Assembly (NCBI GenBank): GCA_016783965.1 | Contig: JADHVO010000010.1 | Span: 97,477 to 161,476 of the forward strand | Origin: Alphaproteobacteria bacterium | GTDB lineage: Bacteria > Pseudomonadota > Alphaproteobacteria > Micropepsales > Micropepsaceae | DNA: 64,000 bases | Reading direction: 5' to 3' | In this document: in pieces, positions 57,115 to 64,000 of the stretch | How positions within the stretch are numbered: the first letter of the stretch is position 1 | Layout: each line of letters starts with the position of its first letter | Notes under the pieces: model-generated | The model's input: only the letters and a program-made list of their open reading frames with translations | Databases searched by the model: none | Told to the model about the DNA's origin: nothing | Made by a program: the position numbers and the translations under genes

Positions 57115-57801
57115 TTACTTCACAAACGGGAACTGGAAACCTTCGAGAAGCGCGCGCGCCTCTTCGTCGGTCTTCGCAGTCGTGTTGACGATGATGTCCA
57201 TGCCCCACACGGTCTCGGTCTTGTCGTAGTCGATCTCGAGGAACACGATGTGCTCCTTGAGGCCCATCGCGTAGTTGCCGTTGCCGTCGAAGCTCTTCGG
57301 GTTGATGCCGCGGAAGTCGCGCACGCGCGGCAGCGCCATCGTGACCAGGCGGTCCATGAACTCGTACATCTCGTCGCGGCGCAGCGTGACCTTCACGCCG
57401 ACCGGACGGCCCGCGGTGATCTTGAAGGTCGAGATCGCCTTCTTGGCGCGGGTGATAACGGCCTTCTGGCCCGCGATCGCGGTCAGGTCGTTCTGGGCGG
57501 CCTGGATCTTCTTGGTGTCCTGCGAGCCTTCGCCGGCGCCGATGTTCAGCACGATCTTGCTGACCCGCGGAACCTGCATGACGTTCGTGTAGCCGAACTT
57601 CTTCATGAGGTCGTTCTTGATGACCTCGTTGTAGCGCTTCTTGAAGCGCGGGACGTAGTTCTTGTCGGTGGCGCGCGCTCCGACGTCGACCTTCGTGCCG
57701 GCGTTCAGCTCGCGCTTGCCGCCTTCCTTCTTGGCGCCCTTGGCGGCCTTCGCGTCAGCGCGCGCGGCCTCTTTGGGGTTCTTGCTGCCTGCTTCAGACA
57801 T
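57115..57801 (-). CDS. rplE: 50S ribosomal protein L5 with extended N-terminus
   Basis: 228 residues from ATG 57801. The L5 core begins at about residue 48 ([21 protein letters not shown]) and includes [37 protein letters not shown] and [20 protein letters not shown]. The preceding 45 residues are Lys/Ala-rich and absent from most L5 proteins (about 180 residues). The start overlaps rplX by eight bases. Confidence 0.95.
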   Translation of the reverse strand: MSEAGSKNPKEAARADAKAAKGAKKEGGKRELNAGTKVDVGARATDKNYVPRFKKRYNEVIKNDLMKKFGYTNVMQVPRVSKIVLNIGAGEGSQDTKKIQAAQNDLTAIAGQKAVITRAKKAISTFKITAGRPVGVKVTLRRDEMYEFMDRLVTMALPRVRDFRGINPKSFDGNGNYAMGLKEHIVFLEIDYDKTETVWGMDIIVNTTAKTDEEARALLEGFQFPFVK

Positions 57802-58111
57802 CGATGACCTCACCGGACTTCTTGGCGAAACGCACCGTCCGTCCGTCGTTCAGTTTCTTGAAACCGATCCGGGTGGCCGAGCCATCCTTGGGATCGGCAT
57901 GCGCCACGTTCGAGATGTGGACCGGGGCTTCCTTCGACACGATGCCGCCCTGGTCGCGCTGGGTCTGGCGCTGGTGGCGCTTGACGACGTTCACGCCGGA
58001 GACCAGCACGCGGTTCTCCTCGCCGAACACCTTCAGCACTTCGCCCTTCTTGCCCTTGTCGCGGCCGGTGGTGACGACGACGCGGTCGCCCTTCTTGATC
58101 TTGGCGGGCAT
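57794..58111 (-). CDS. rplX: 50S ribosomal protein L24
   Basis: 105 residues from ATG 58111, which overlaps the rplN TGA (TGATG). [21 protein letters not shown] is the KOW motif, and [20 protein letters not shown] and [12 protein letters not shown] follow. Confidence 0.97.
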   Translation of the reverse strand: MPAKIKKGDRVVVTTGRDKGKKGEVLKVFGEENRVLVSGVNVVKRHQRQTQRDQGGIVSKEAPVHISNVAHADPKDGSATRIGFKKLNDGRTVRFAKKSGEVIDV

Positions 58112-58479
58112 CACAGCACCTCCGGAGCGAGCGAGATGATCTTCATCTGGTTCTTGGAGCGCAGCTCGCGCGTGACCGGTCCGAAGATGCGGGTGCCGAT
58201 CGGCTCACCCTGGGCGTTGATCAGCACCGCGGCGTTGCCGTCGAAACGGATCAGCGAGCCGTCGGGACGGCGCACGCCATGCGCGGTGCGCACGACGACG
58301 GCCTTCAGCACCTCGCCCTTCTTCACGCGGCCGCGCGGGATGGCCTCCTTGACCGACACGACGATGATGTCGCCGACGTCGGCGTACCGGCGGTGCGAAC
58401 CGCCGAGCACCTTGATGCACATGACGCGACGGGCGCCGGAATTGTCGGCGACGTCAAGCTCCGTTTGCATCTGAATCAT
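58111..58479 (-). CDS. rplN: 50S ribosomal protein L14
   Basis: 122 residues. [39 protein letters not shown], and [24 protein letters not shown] at the end are standard. Confidence 0.98.
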   Translation of the reverse strand: MIQMQTELDVADNSGARRVMCIKVLGGSHRRYADVGDIIVVSVKEAIPRGRVKKGEVLKAVVVRTAHGVRRPDGSLIRFDGNAAVLINAQGEPIGTRIFGPVTRELRSKNQMKIISLAPEVL

Positions 58480-58510
58480 TGTGTTCTACTCCGAATATCT
58501 GGCGGGGCGG

Positions 58511-58750
58511 TTACTTCGACACCCGCTCGAACGCTTCCCAGGTCTTCAACTTGGAAAGCGGCCGGCACTCGCGGATGCGGACGGTGTCGCCCATCTTGTA
58601 TTCGCCCTTCTCGTCATGGGCGTGGTACTTCTTCGAACGGCGGACGGTCTTGCCGAGCACCGGGTGGGTGAAGCGGCGTTCGACCTTCACCACGACGGTC
58701 TTGGCGTTCTTGTCGCTGACCACGACGCCTTGCAGCACGCGCTTTGGCAT
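58511..58750 (-). CDS. rpsQ: 30S ribosomal protein S17
   Basis: 79 residues. [41 protein letters not shown] and [16 protein letters not shown] match S17. Confidence 0.97.
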   Translation of the reverse strand: MPKRVLQGVVVSDKNAKTVVVKVERRFTHPVLGKTVRRSKKYHAHDEKGEYKMGDTVRIRECRPLSKLKTWEAFERVSK

Positions 58751-58762
58751 ACGTCTCTTCCC

Positions 58763-59020
58763 TTAACCGGCGGCAGCGGCCTTGCGGCGCTGCTCCGTCA
58801 AAATCGTCTCGATGCGGGCGATGGTCCGGCGGACCTGGCGCACGCGGTTGGTCTTCTCGAGCTGGCCGTTGGCGCGCTGGAAGCGGAGGTTGAACGACTC
58901 CTTCTTCAGCTTCGTCAGCTCTGTGCCCAGCTCGTCCGGCGTCTTGCCGCGGAATTCGTCGGCCTTGGACGAGGTCTTCGCCGTATTCTTCACGGCCTTG
59001 GTCTTCTTCTTCGTAGCCAT
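58763..59020 (-). CDS. rpmC: 50S ribosomal protein L29
   Basis: 85 residues. A Lys-rich N-terminal extension of about 20 residues ([19 protein letters not shown]) precedes the helical hairpin [45 protein letters not shown], which is the L29 core. Confidence 0.95.
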   Translation of the reverse strand: MATKKKTKAVKNTAKTSSKADEFRGKTPDELGTELTKLKKESFNLRFQRANGQLEKTNRVRQVRRTIARIETILTEQRRKAAAAG

Positions 59021-59023
59021 GGC

Positions 59024-59437
59024 TCAGCCTCCCAGACGCGCGATGAACTTGGTCGCGATCGAGAGCTTCGCCGCGCCCAGACGCATCGCCTCCTTCGCGG
59101 TGGCCTCGTCGACGCCGTCGACCTCAAAGAGGATACGGCCCGGCTTGATCTTCGCCACCCAGTATTCCGGCGCGCCCTTGCCCGAGCCCATGCGGACTTC
59201 GGCGGGCTTCTTCGACACCGGCACGTCCGGGAACACGCGGATCCAGACACGGCCAGCGCGCTTCATCTGACGCGTGATCGCGCGGCGGGCCGCCTCGATC
59301 TCACGCGCGGTAATGCGCTCGGGCTCCAGGGCCTTGAGGCCGTAGGCGCCGAAGTTGAGCGCGGTGCCGCCCTTGGCGGCACCGTGGATGCGCCCCTTGA
59401 ACTGCTTGCGGAATTTTGTGCGCTTCGGTTGCTGCAT
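59024..59437 (-). CDS. rplP: 50S ribosomal protein L16
   Basis: 137 residues. [20 protein letters not shown], then [44 protein letters not shown] and [10 protein letters not shown] identify L16. Confidence 0.98.
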   Translation of the reverse strand: MQQPKRTKFRKQFKGRIHGAAKGGTALNFGAYGLKALEPERITAREIEAARRAITRQMKRAGRVWIRVFPDVPVSKKPAEVRMGSGKGAPEYWVAKIKPGRILFEVDGVDEATAKEAMRLGAAKLSIATKFIARLGG

Positions 59438-59446
59438 GATCGTCTC

Positions 59447-60199
59447 TTACTGCGCTGGCGCCGGACGCGGCTCACGCTCGCCGCGCGGCTCACGCGGTTC
59501 GCGATCACGCGGCGGACGGCCACCGCCCTGCTCGGCCTCGGCGGCGCGCTTATCCTGCGCCATCGGGTCGTGTTCCATGATCTCGCCCTTGAAGATCCAG
59601 ACCTTCACACCGCAGGTGCCGTACGTCGTCTTCGCGGTGGCGATGCCGTAGTCGATGTCCGCGCGCAGCGTGTGCAGCGGAACGCGGCCCTCATGGTACC
59701 ACTCGACGCGGGCGATTTCGGCGCCGCCCAGGCGGCCGCCGCACTTGATGCGGATCCCGAGCGCGCCCAGGCGCTGCGCCGACTGCACCGCGCGCTTCAT
59801 CACGCGGCGGAACGCCACGCGGCGTTCGAGCTGCTGCGCGATGTTCTCGGCCACCAGCTTGGCGTCGATCTCGGGCTTGCGGATCTCGACGATGTTCAGG
59901 TGCACTTCGTCCGAAGTGAACTTCTGCACGTCGCTCTTCAGCTTCTCGATGTCGGCGCCCTTCTTGCCGATCACCACGCCCGGACGGGCCGAGTGGATCG
60001 TGATGCGGCACTTCTTGTGCGGACGCTCGATGACGATGCGCGACACGCCGGCCTGCTTGAGCTTCTCCGACAGGTGCTCGCGGATCTTGATGTCTTCCTG
60101 GAGGAGCTTTCCGTACTCCTTCTTGCCGGCGTACCAGCGGGAATCCCACGTCCGGTTGACGCCGAGGCGAAGACCGATCGGATTAACTTTCTGACCCAT
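59447..60199 (-). CDS. rpsC: 30S ribosomal protein S3
   Basis: 250 residues. [20 protein letters not shown], the KH domain ([15 protein letters not shown]), [29 protein letters not shown] and [23 protein letters not shown]. The Arg/Glu/Pro-rich tail ([20 protein letters not shown]) is longer than average. ATG overlaps the rplV TAA by one base. Confidence 0.98.
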   Translation of the reverse strand: MGQKVNPIGLRLGVNRTWDSRWYAGKKEYGKLLQEDIKIREHLSEKLKQAGVSRIVIERPHKKCRITIHSARPGVVIGKKGADIEKLKSDVQKFTSDEVHLNIVEIRKPEIDAKLVAENIAQQLERRVAFRRVMKRAVQSAQRLGALGIRIKCGGRLGGAEIARVEWYHEGRVPLHTLRADIDYGIATAKTTYGTCGVKVWIFKGEIMEHDPMAQDKRAAEAEQGGGRPPRDREPREPRGEREPRPAPAQ

Positions 60200-60672
60200 T
60201 ATGCGGTCTCCTGCGCCGGCTCGGCGGCGGCTTTCTTGGCGGGCGCGGCCTTCTTCTTGGCGCCACCCTTCTTGCCCTTGGTCTTCTTGTCTTCGGCTTC
60301 CTCGCGCTTCTCCTGGACCACGATGGTGATCTGGGCGAAGGGCTTCTCGATGGCGGCGCCGCGGCCACGCGCGCGGGCGTGGAACCGCTTCATCACCAGG
60401 TTCTTGCCGACCGACGCTTCCGATACGACGAGATCGTCGACATCGAGGTCGTGGTTGTTTTCCGCGTTGGCGATCGCCGACTGAAGAACCTTCTTTACGA
60501 CCTTCGCGACGCGTTTGGGCGAGAAGGTGAGCTCGTTCAGCGCGGCGCCGGCCTTCTTGCCGCGGATCGACTGCGCGACGAGGTTCAGCTTCCGCGGCGA
60601 GGTGCGGATCATGGTCCCGATCGCCTTGGCGTGCGTGTCGGGAAGGACGCGTGCGCGTGCTTGCTTGCCCAT
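60199..60672 (-). CDS. rplV: 50S ribosomal protein L22 with Lys/Ala-rich tail
   Basis: 157 residues from ATG 60672, which overlaps the rpsS stop. The L22 core runs to about residue 118 ([69 protein letters not shown]). It is followed by about 35 residues of Lys/Ala/Glu repeats ([20 protein letters not shown]), not part of the usual fold. The longer frame upstream is a shadow over rpsS and rplB. Confidence 0.96.
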   Translation of the reverse strand: MGKQARARVLPDTHAKAIGTMIRTSPRKLNLVAQSIRGKKAGAALNELTFSPKRVAKVVKKVLQSAIANAENNHDLDVDDLVVSEASVGKNLVMKRFHARARGRGAAIEKPFAQITIVVQEKREEAEDKKTKGKKGGAKKKAAPAKKAAAEPAQETA

Positions 60673-60956
60673 CAGGCCCTCTTCGCCTTCTTGTCGCCGC
60701 CGCCGGCGTGGCCGGAGAAGGTGCGGGTCGGCGAGAACTCGCCGAGCTTGTGGCCGACCATGTCTTCCGTCACGAGCACGGGGATGTGCTTCTTGCCGTT
60801 GTAGACGCCGAACGTCACGCCGACGAACTGCGGCAGGATCGTGGAGCGGCGCGACCAGGTCTTGATCACGTCCTTGCGGCCGGAATTGCGCGCGGCTTCT
60901 GCCTTCTTCAGCAGATAGCCGTCGACGAACGGGCCTTTCCAAACAGAGCGGGTCAT
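60672..60956 (-). CDS. rpsS: 30S ribosomal protein S19
   Basis: 94 residues. [38 protein letters not shown] and [18 protein letters not shown] are the S19 signatures. Confidence 0.98.
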   Translation of the reverse strand: MTRSVWKGPFVDGYLLKKAEAARNSGRKDVIKTWSRRSTILPQFVGVTFGVYNGKKHIPVLVTEDMVGHKLGEFSPTRTFSGHAGGGDKKAKRA

Positions 60957-60959
60957 CGG

Positions 60960-61796
60960 TTAGCCTTGTGCCTTGCCTTTGCGGGTGCGCACGATGAACT
61001 TCGTGGTGCGCTTGTTCTTGCGGGTCTTCGCGCCCTTGGTCGGCTTGCCCCACGGGGTCACCGGATGACGGCCGCCCTTGGTGCGGCCTTCGCCGCCGCC
61101 GTGCGGATGGTCGATCGGGTTCATCGCGGTGCCGCGCACGTGCGGGCGCCAGCCCTTCCACACATTGCGGCCGGCCTTGCCGATGATCTCGTTCATGTGG
61201 TCGGGGTTCGACACCGCGCCCACGGTCGCCATGCAGGTCAGCATCACCTTGCGCACCTCGCCCGAGTTCAGGCGGAGCAGCGCGTAGCCGGCGTCGCGTC
61301 CGAGATATTGCGCATAGGTGCCGGCGGAGCGCGCGATCTGGCCGCCCTTGCCCGGTTTCATCTCGATGTTGTGCACGATGGTGCCGACCGGCATCGCCGA
61401 CAACGGCATCGCGTTGCCCGGCTTCACGTCCACCTTGTCGCCCGACACAACGGTGTCGCCGACGGCCAGGCGCTGCGGCGCCAGGATGTAGGCCTGCTCA
61501 CCGTCCTTGTAGGTGATGAGCGCGATGAACGAGGTGCGGTTCGGATCGTACTCCAGGCGGTCCACCGTGGCGGGCGCGTCGAACTTGCGTCGCTTGAAGT
61601 CCACCAGACGGTAGCGCCGCTTGTGACCGCCGCCCTGGTAGCGGACGACGATGCGGCCGGTGTTGTTGCGGCCGCCCTTGGAGTGCTTGCCCTCGGTGAG
61701 CGACTTCACCGGGCCGCCCTTGTGCAGGCCGGAACGGTCGATCAGCACCAGCTGGCGCTGACCGGGAGTCGTCGGGCGATATTGCTTCAACGCCAT
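60960..61796 (-). CDS. rplB: 50S ribosomal protein L2
   Basis: 278 residues. [20 protein letters not shown], then [40 protein letters not shown], and the peptidyl-transferase-region block [20 protein letters not shown] with [11 protein letters not shown]. Confidence 0.98.
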   Translation of the reverse strand: MALKQYRPTTPGQRQLVLIDRSGLHKGGPVKSLTEGKHSKGGRNNTGRIVVRYQGGGHKRRYRLVDFKRRKFDAPATVDRLEYDPNRTSFIALITYKDGEQAYILAPQRLAVGDTVVSGDKVDVKPGNAMPLSAMPVGTIVHNIEMKPGKGGQIARSAGTYAQYLGRDAGYALLRLNSGEVRKVMLTCMATVGAVSNPDHMNEIIGKAGRNVWKGWRPHVRGTAMNPIDHPHGGGEGRTKGGRHPVTPWGKPTKGAKTRKNKRTTKFIVRTRKGKAQG

Positions 61797-61799
61797 GAC

Positions 61800-62090
61800 C
61801 TAGAGTCCCGTCGTGATGTCGATCTGCTCACCCTCGGCGAGGGTGACGATCGCTTTCTTGAAATCGCTGCGCTTGTACGGCTTGCCGCGGGCGAGCTTGT
61901 TCTTGCCCTTGACCGTGACCGTATTCACCGCCTTGACCTTGACCTTGAACAGCTCGGCGACCGCGGCGGCGATCTTCGGCTTGGTCGCGGTCAGCGGAAC
62001 GCGGAACACGACCTGGTTGGTCTCGGTCAGCTTGGTCGACTTTTCCGTGATCACCGGCGAGAGGATCACGTCGTGATGGTAGCTGCTCAT
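61800..62090 (-). CDS. rplW: 50S ribosomal protein L23
   Basis: 96 residues. [40 protein letters not shown] and [12 protein letters not shown] match L23, the exit-tunnel docking protein. ATG overlaps the rplD stop (ATGA). Confidence 0.97.
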   Translation of the reverse strand: MSSYHHDVILSPVITEKSTKLTETNQVVFRVPLTATKPKIAAAVAELFKVKVKAVNTVTVKGKNKLARGKPYKRSDFKKAIVTLAEGEQIDITTGL

Positions 62091-62704
62091 GCGAGCCTCT
62101 CTTCGATCGCGGCGACCGCGGCCTTGGTGAGGACCAGCTTCTCGCTGCGCATGATGTCATAGACGTTGAGGCCCTTGGCCGGCAGCAGCGACACGTGGTT
62201 GATGTTGCGCGCGCTCATCTCGAAGTTCTTGTCGAACTCGCCGTCGACGACGAGCGCCCTGGTGACGCCGAGGCCGCCGAACTGCTTGGCCAGCGCCGCG
62301 GTCTTGATCGCGGCCGACTTGGCCTCTTCGATCACGAGGATGTTGCCTGCCTTGGCCTTGGACGACAGGGCGTGCCTGAGGCCGAGCGCGCGGACCTTCT
62401 TCGGCAGGTCGAACTCATGGCTGTGCACGACCGGACCCATCGCCTTGCCGCCGCCGACGAACTGCGGAGCTGAGCGGGCGCCGTGACGGGCCACGCCGCC
62501 GCCCTTCTGCTTGCCGAGCTTGTGCTTGGTGCGGTCGATCTCGGCGCGGGTCAGCGTCTTGTGCTGGCCCGAGCGGCGCTTGGCGAGCTGCCAGACGACG
62601 ACACGCTGAATGAGATCGGCGCGCGGCTCCAGACCGTAGATGTCGTCCTTGAGGTCGACTTCGCCGGCCGCCTTGTTGTCGAGGTTGAGAACCTTCGTCT
62701 TCAT
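62087..62704 (-). CDS. rplD: 50S ribosomal protein L4
   Basis: 205 residues. [59 protein letters not shown] (the tunnel loop) and [22 protein letters not shown]4 is the autoregulator of S10 operons in enterobacteria; that is not shown here. Confidence 0.97.
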   Translation of the reverse strand: MKTKVLNLDNKAAGEVDLKDDIYGLEPRADLIQRVVVWQLAKRRSGQHKTLTRAEIDRTKHKLGKQKGGGVARHGARSAPQFVGGGKAMGPVVHSHEFDLPKKVRALGLRHALSSKAKAGNILVIEEAKSAAIKTAALAKQFGGLGVTRALVVDGEFDKNFEMSARNINHVSLLPAKGLNVYDIMRSEKLVLTKAAVAAIEERLA

Positions 62705-62708
62705 CTTC

Positions 62709-63410
62709 TTAGGCCTCCGCCTTGGCAGCGACGGCTTCGCGTTTCTTGACGGAGCCCGGCGACGGCACCTTGTCGTTCGGACGCTTGACGGCGTCGCGAA
62801 CCATGACCCAGCCGCCCTTCGACCCCGGGACGGCGCCCTTGATCATGATGAGGCCGCGCTCGACGTCGACCTTGGCGACTTCGAGGTTCTGGGTCGTGAC
62901 GTTGTCCACGCCGTAGTGGCCGTGCATCTTCTTGTTCTTGAAGGTCTTGCCCGGATCCTGGCGGCCGCCCGTACCACCGAGCGAGCGGTGCGAGATCGAC
63001 ACGCCGTGGCTGGCTTCCAGACCGCGAAAGTTCCAGCGCTTCATGGCGCCGGTGAAGCCACGGCCGATGGTGACGCCCGAGACGTCCACCTTCTGGCCGG
63101 CCACGAAGTGGTCCGCCTGGATGACGTCGCCGATCTCGAGCATGTTCTTCGCATCGACGCGGAATTCCGCGACCTTGCGCTTGGGCTCGACCTCGGCCTT
63201 GGCGAAGTTGCCACGATCGGCCTTCGTCAGGTTCTTGGCCTTGGCAAAACCGGAGCCCAGCTGAACCGCGGTGTAGCCGTCTTTCTCTTCCGTCCGCGTG
63301 GAGACGACCTGGCAGCCGTCCAGCTTGAGGACCGTGACCGGAACGTGCCGGCCGTCCTCAAGGAACAGTCTGGTCATGCCGACCTTCTGCGTGATGACGC
63401 CTGTGCGCAT
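62709..63410 (-). CDS. rplC: 50S ribosomal protein L3
   Basis: 233 residues. [20 protein letters not shown], then [40 protein letters not shown] and the end [21 protein letters not shown]. Confidence 0.98.
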   Translation of the reverse strand: MRTGVITQKVGMTRLFLEDGRHVPVTVLKLDGCQVVSTRTEEKDGYTAVQLGSGFAKAKNLTKADRGNFAKAEVEPKRKVAEFRVDAKNMLEIGDVIQADHFVAGQKVDVSGVTIGRGFTGAMKRWNFRGLEASHGVSISHRSLGGTGGRQDPGKTFKNKKMHGHYGVDNVTTQNLEVAKVDVERGLIMIKGAVPGSKGGWVMVRDAVKRPNDKVPSPGSVKKREAVAAKAEA

Positions 63411-63422
63411 CGCTCGTCTTCC

Positions 63423-63731
63423 TTAGAGCTTGATCTCGACGTCGACACCGGCCGCGAGGTCGAGCTTCATCAGAGCGTCGACGGTCTGGGGCGTGGGGTC
63501 GATGATGTCGAGGAGACGCTTGTGGGTTCGGATCTCGAACTGCTCGCGGCTCTTCTTGTCGATGTGGGGCGAGCGGTTCACGGTGAAGCGCTCGATGCCG
63601 GTCGGCAGCGGGATCGGGCCCCGAACCTGCGCGCCGGTGCGCTTCGCGGTGTTCACGATCTCCCGCGTGGAGTTGTCGAGAATCCGGTGATCGAAGGCCT
63701 TCAGCCTGATGCGGATATTCTGGTTCTGCAT
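63423..63731 (-). CDS. rpsJ: 30S ribosomal protein S10
   Basis: 102 residues. [40 protein letters not shown] and [20 protein letters not shown]. First gene of the S10 operon after tuf; 155 bp of repeat-bearing spacer separates them. Confidence 0.98.
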   Translation of the reverse strand: MQNQNIRIRLKAFDHRILDNSTREIVNTAKRTGAQVRGPIPLPTGIERFTVNRSPHIDKKSREQFEIRTHKRLLDIIDPTPQTVDALMKLDLAAGVDVEIKL

Positions 63732-63739
63732 TATGACCT

Positions 63740-63790
63740 CGTCATGGCCGGGCAGCGAGCGAAGCGAAGCGCGTCCCGGCCACCCATTTT
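63740..63790. repeat. REP-like hairpin unit between tuf and rpsJ
   Basis: Same plan as the units at 9198-9278: CGTCAT, a stem GGCCGGG/CCCGGCC around a longer loop rich in AGCGAAGCG, then ACCCATTTT. It lies nine bases upstream of the rpsJ start codon. Confidence 0.65.
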
Positions 63791-63820
63791 CTTTTCAATC
63801 ACCACAGTCACTTCTCTTCT

Positions 63821-63869
63821 CTCCAGATCCCCTTCCCTCGGCCCGCTTGCGCGTGCCTCGCCGGGGATG
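63821..63869. repeat. Second palindromic repeat unit in the tuf-rpsJ spacer
   Basis: On the minus strand it reads GTCATCCCCGGCGAGGC, a short GC loop, then GGGCCGAGGGAAGGGGATC. Partial dyad symmetry and a GTCATCCCCGG start of this kind are common in intergenic repeats of Alphaproteobacteria. Confidence 0.5.
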
Positions 63870-63889
63870 ACCTGCCTATCGGCAGGTCA
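63868..63889 (-). terminator. Hairpin overlapping the tuf stop codon
   Basis: TGACCTGCC and GGCAGGTCA form a perfect 9-bp stem with a 4-base loop; the upstream arm starts with the tuf TGA itself. There is no T-run after it, so it may slow or process transcripts rather than terminate them. Confidence 0.45.
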
Positions 63890-64000
63890 CTTGATAATCT
63901 TTGCGACGACGCCGGATCCGACGGTGCGGCCGCCTTCGCGGATCGAGAAGCGCAGCTTCTCCTCCATCGCGATCGGAGAGATCAGCTCGACCTGGATCGA
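63887..64000 (-). CDS. tuf: Elongation factor Tu, C-terminal end (cut by window edge)
   Basis: 37 codons plus TGA, ending in [20 protein letters not shown], then [14 protein letters not shown], the conserved end of EF-Tu domain 3. The gene enters from the right edge. Tuf directly before rpsJ is the normal order ahead of the S10 operon. A perfect hairpin covers its stop codon. Confidence 0.96.
   Translation of the reverse strand, partial: SIQVELISPIAMEEKLRFSIREGGRTVGSGVVAKIIK

Noticed and set aside
58481..62162. Two plus-strand frames of 667 and 503 codons opposite ribosomal genes
   Set aside because: Antisense to rpsQ through rplW; no family signature.

Overview
The window reads as a GC-rich alphaproteobacterial chromosome segment. 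The evidence is the ATP12-type F1-ATPase assembly chaperone, the DUF1489 gene, the VWA/DnaJ-like membrane protein pair, a PutA without the ribbon-helix-helix domain, and the order tuf-S10-spc-alpha operon followed by degP, rarA, crcB and rluC, which is usual in that class. A member of or near the Rhizomicrobium/Micropepsaceae group is a low-confidence guess. I see no prophage, insertion sequence, CRISPR array or secondary-metabolite cluster.

Layout. 1-7.4 kb: DnaJ-like and VWA genes, putA, panC, a DUF1489 gene and the biotin-carrying subunit of methylcrotonyl-CoA carboxylase (mccA). 7.5-9.3 kb: small accessory genes, a MazE/AbrB-type antitoxin without a visible toxin and a pair of REP-like hairpins. 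9.3-11.3 kb: a small membrane protein and mccB. 11.4-14.5 kb: a five-gene operon of an ArsR-ArsC fusion, two VOC-fold proteins, a four-helix membrane protein and a ChrA-type transporter. 14.6-17.3 kb: a thiolase remnant, an MmyB-like regulator and its divergent SDR and epimerase genes with a tandem operator. 17.5-21.8 kb: thiolase, a membrane protein, isovaleryl-CoA dehydrogenase, a Cys-cluster protein and tRNA-Leu(GAG). 22-25.5 kb: a lipoprotein, APS reductase with a siroheme-synthase-like partner, an isolated fliN, lipB and acylphosphatase. 25.6-32 kb: a TonB-dependent receptor and an mgtA-oprB pair. 32-41.1 kb: pccA, a FUSC transporter, an M28 peptidase, RidA, an M15-like protein and pccB. 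41.2-48.6 kb: ATP12, bicupin and RluC in overlapping frames, a fluoride riboswitch with crcB, rarA, an outer-membrane protein, a nucleotidyltransferase and degP. 48.7-64 kb: the ribosomal protein superoperon, all on the minus strand, from the end of tuf through rpsJ to adk, then rpsM to rplQ.

How the genes work together. Isovaleryl-CoA dehydrogenase, both methylcrotonyl-CoA carboxylase subunits, both propionyl-CoA carboxylase subunits and a thiolase cover much of branched-chain amino acid and odd-chain acyl-CoA breakdown, but they are scattered rather than in one liu operon. PutA adds proline oxidation to glutamate. The accessory parts worth attention are the ArsRC-VOC-VOC-ChrA operon, the degenerate serine hydrolase translationally coupled to adk inside the ribosomal operon, the mgtA-oprB pair, the REP-like hairpins with compensatory changes, and the repeated sharing of one CTAG by two convergent stop codons.
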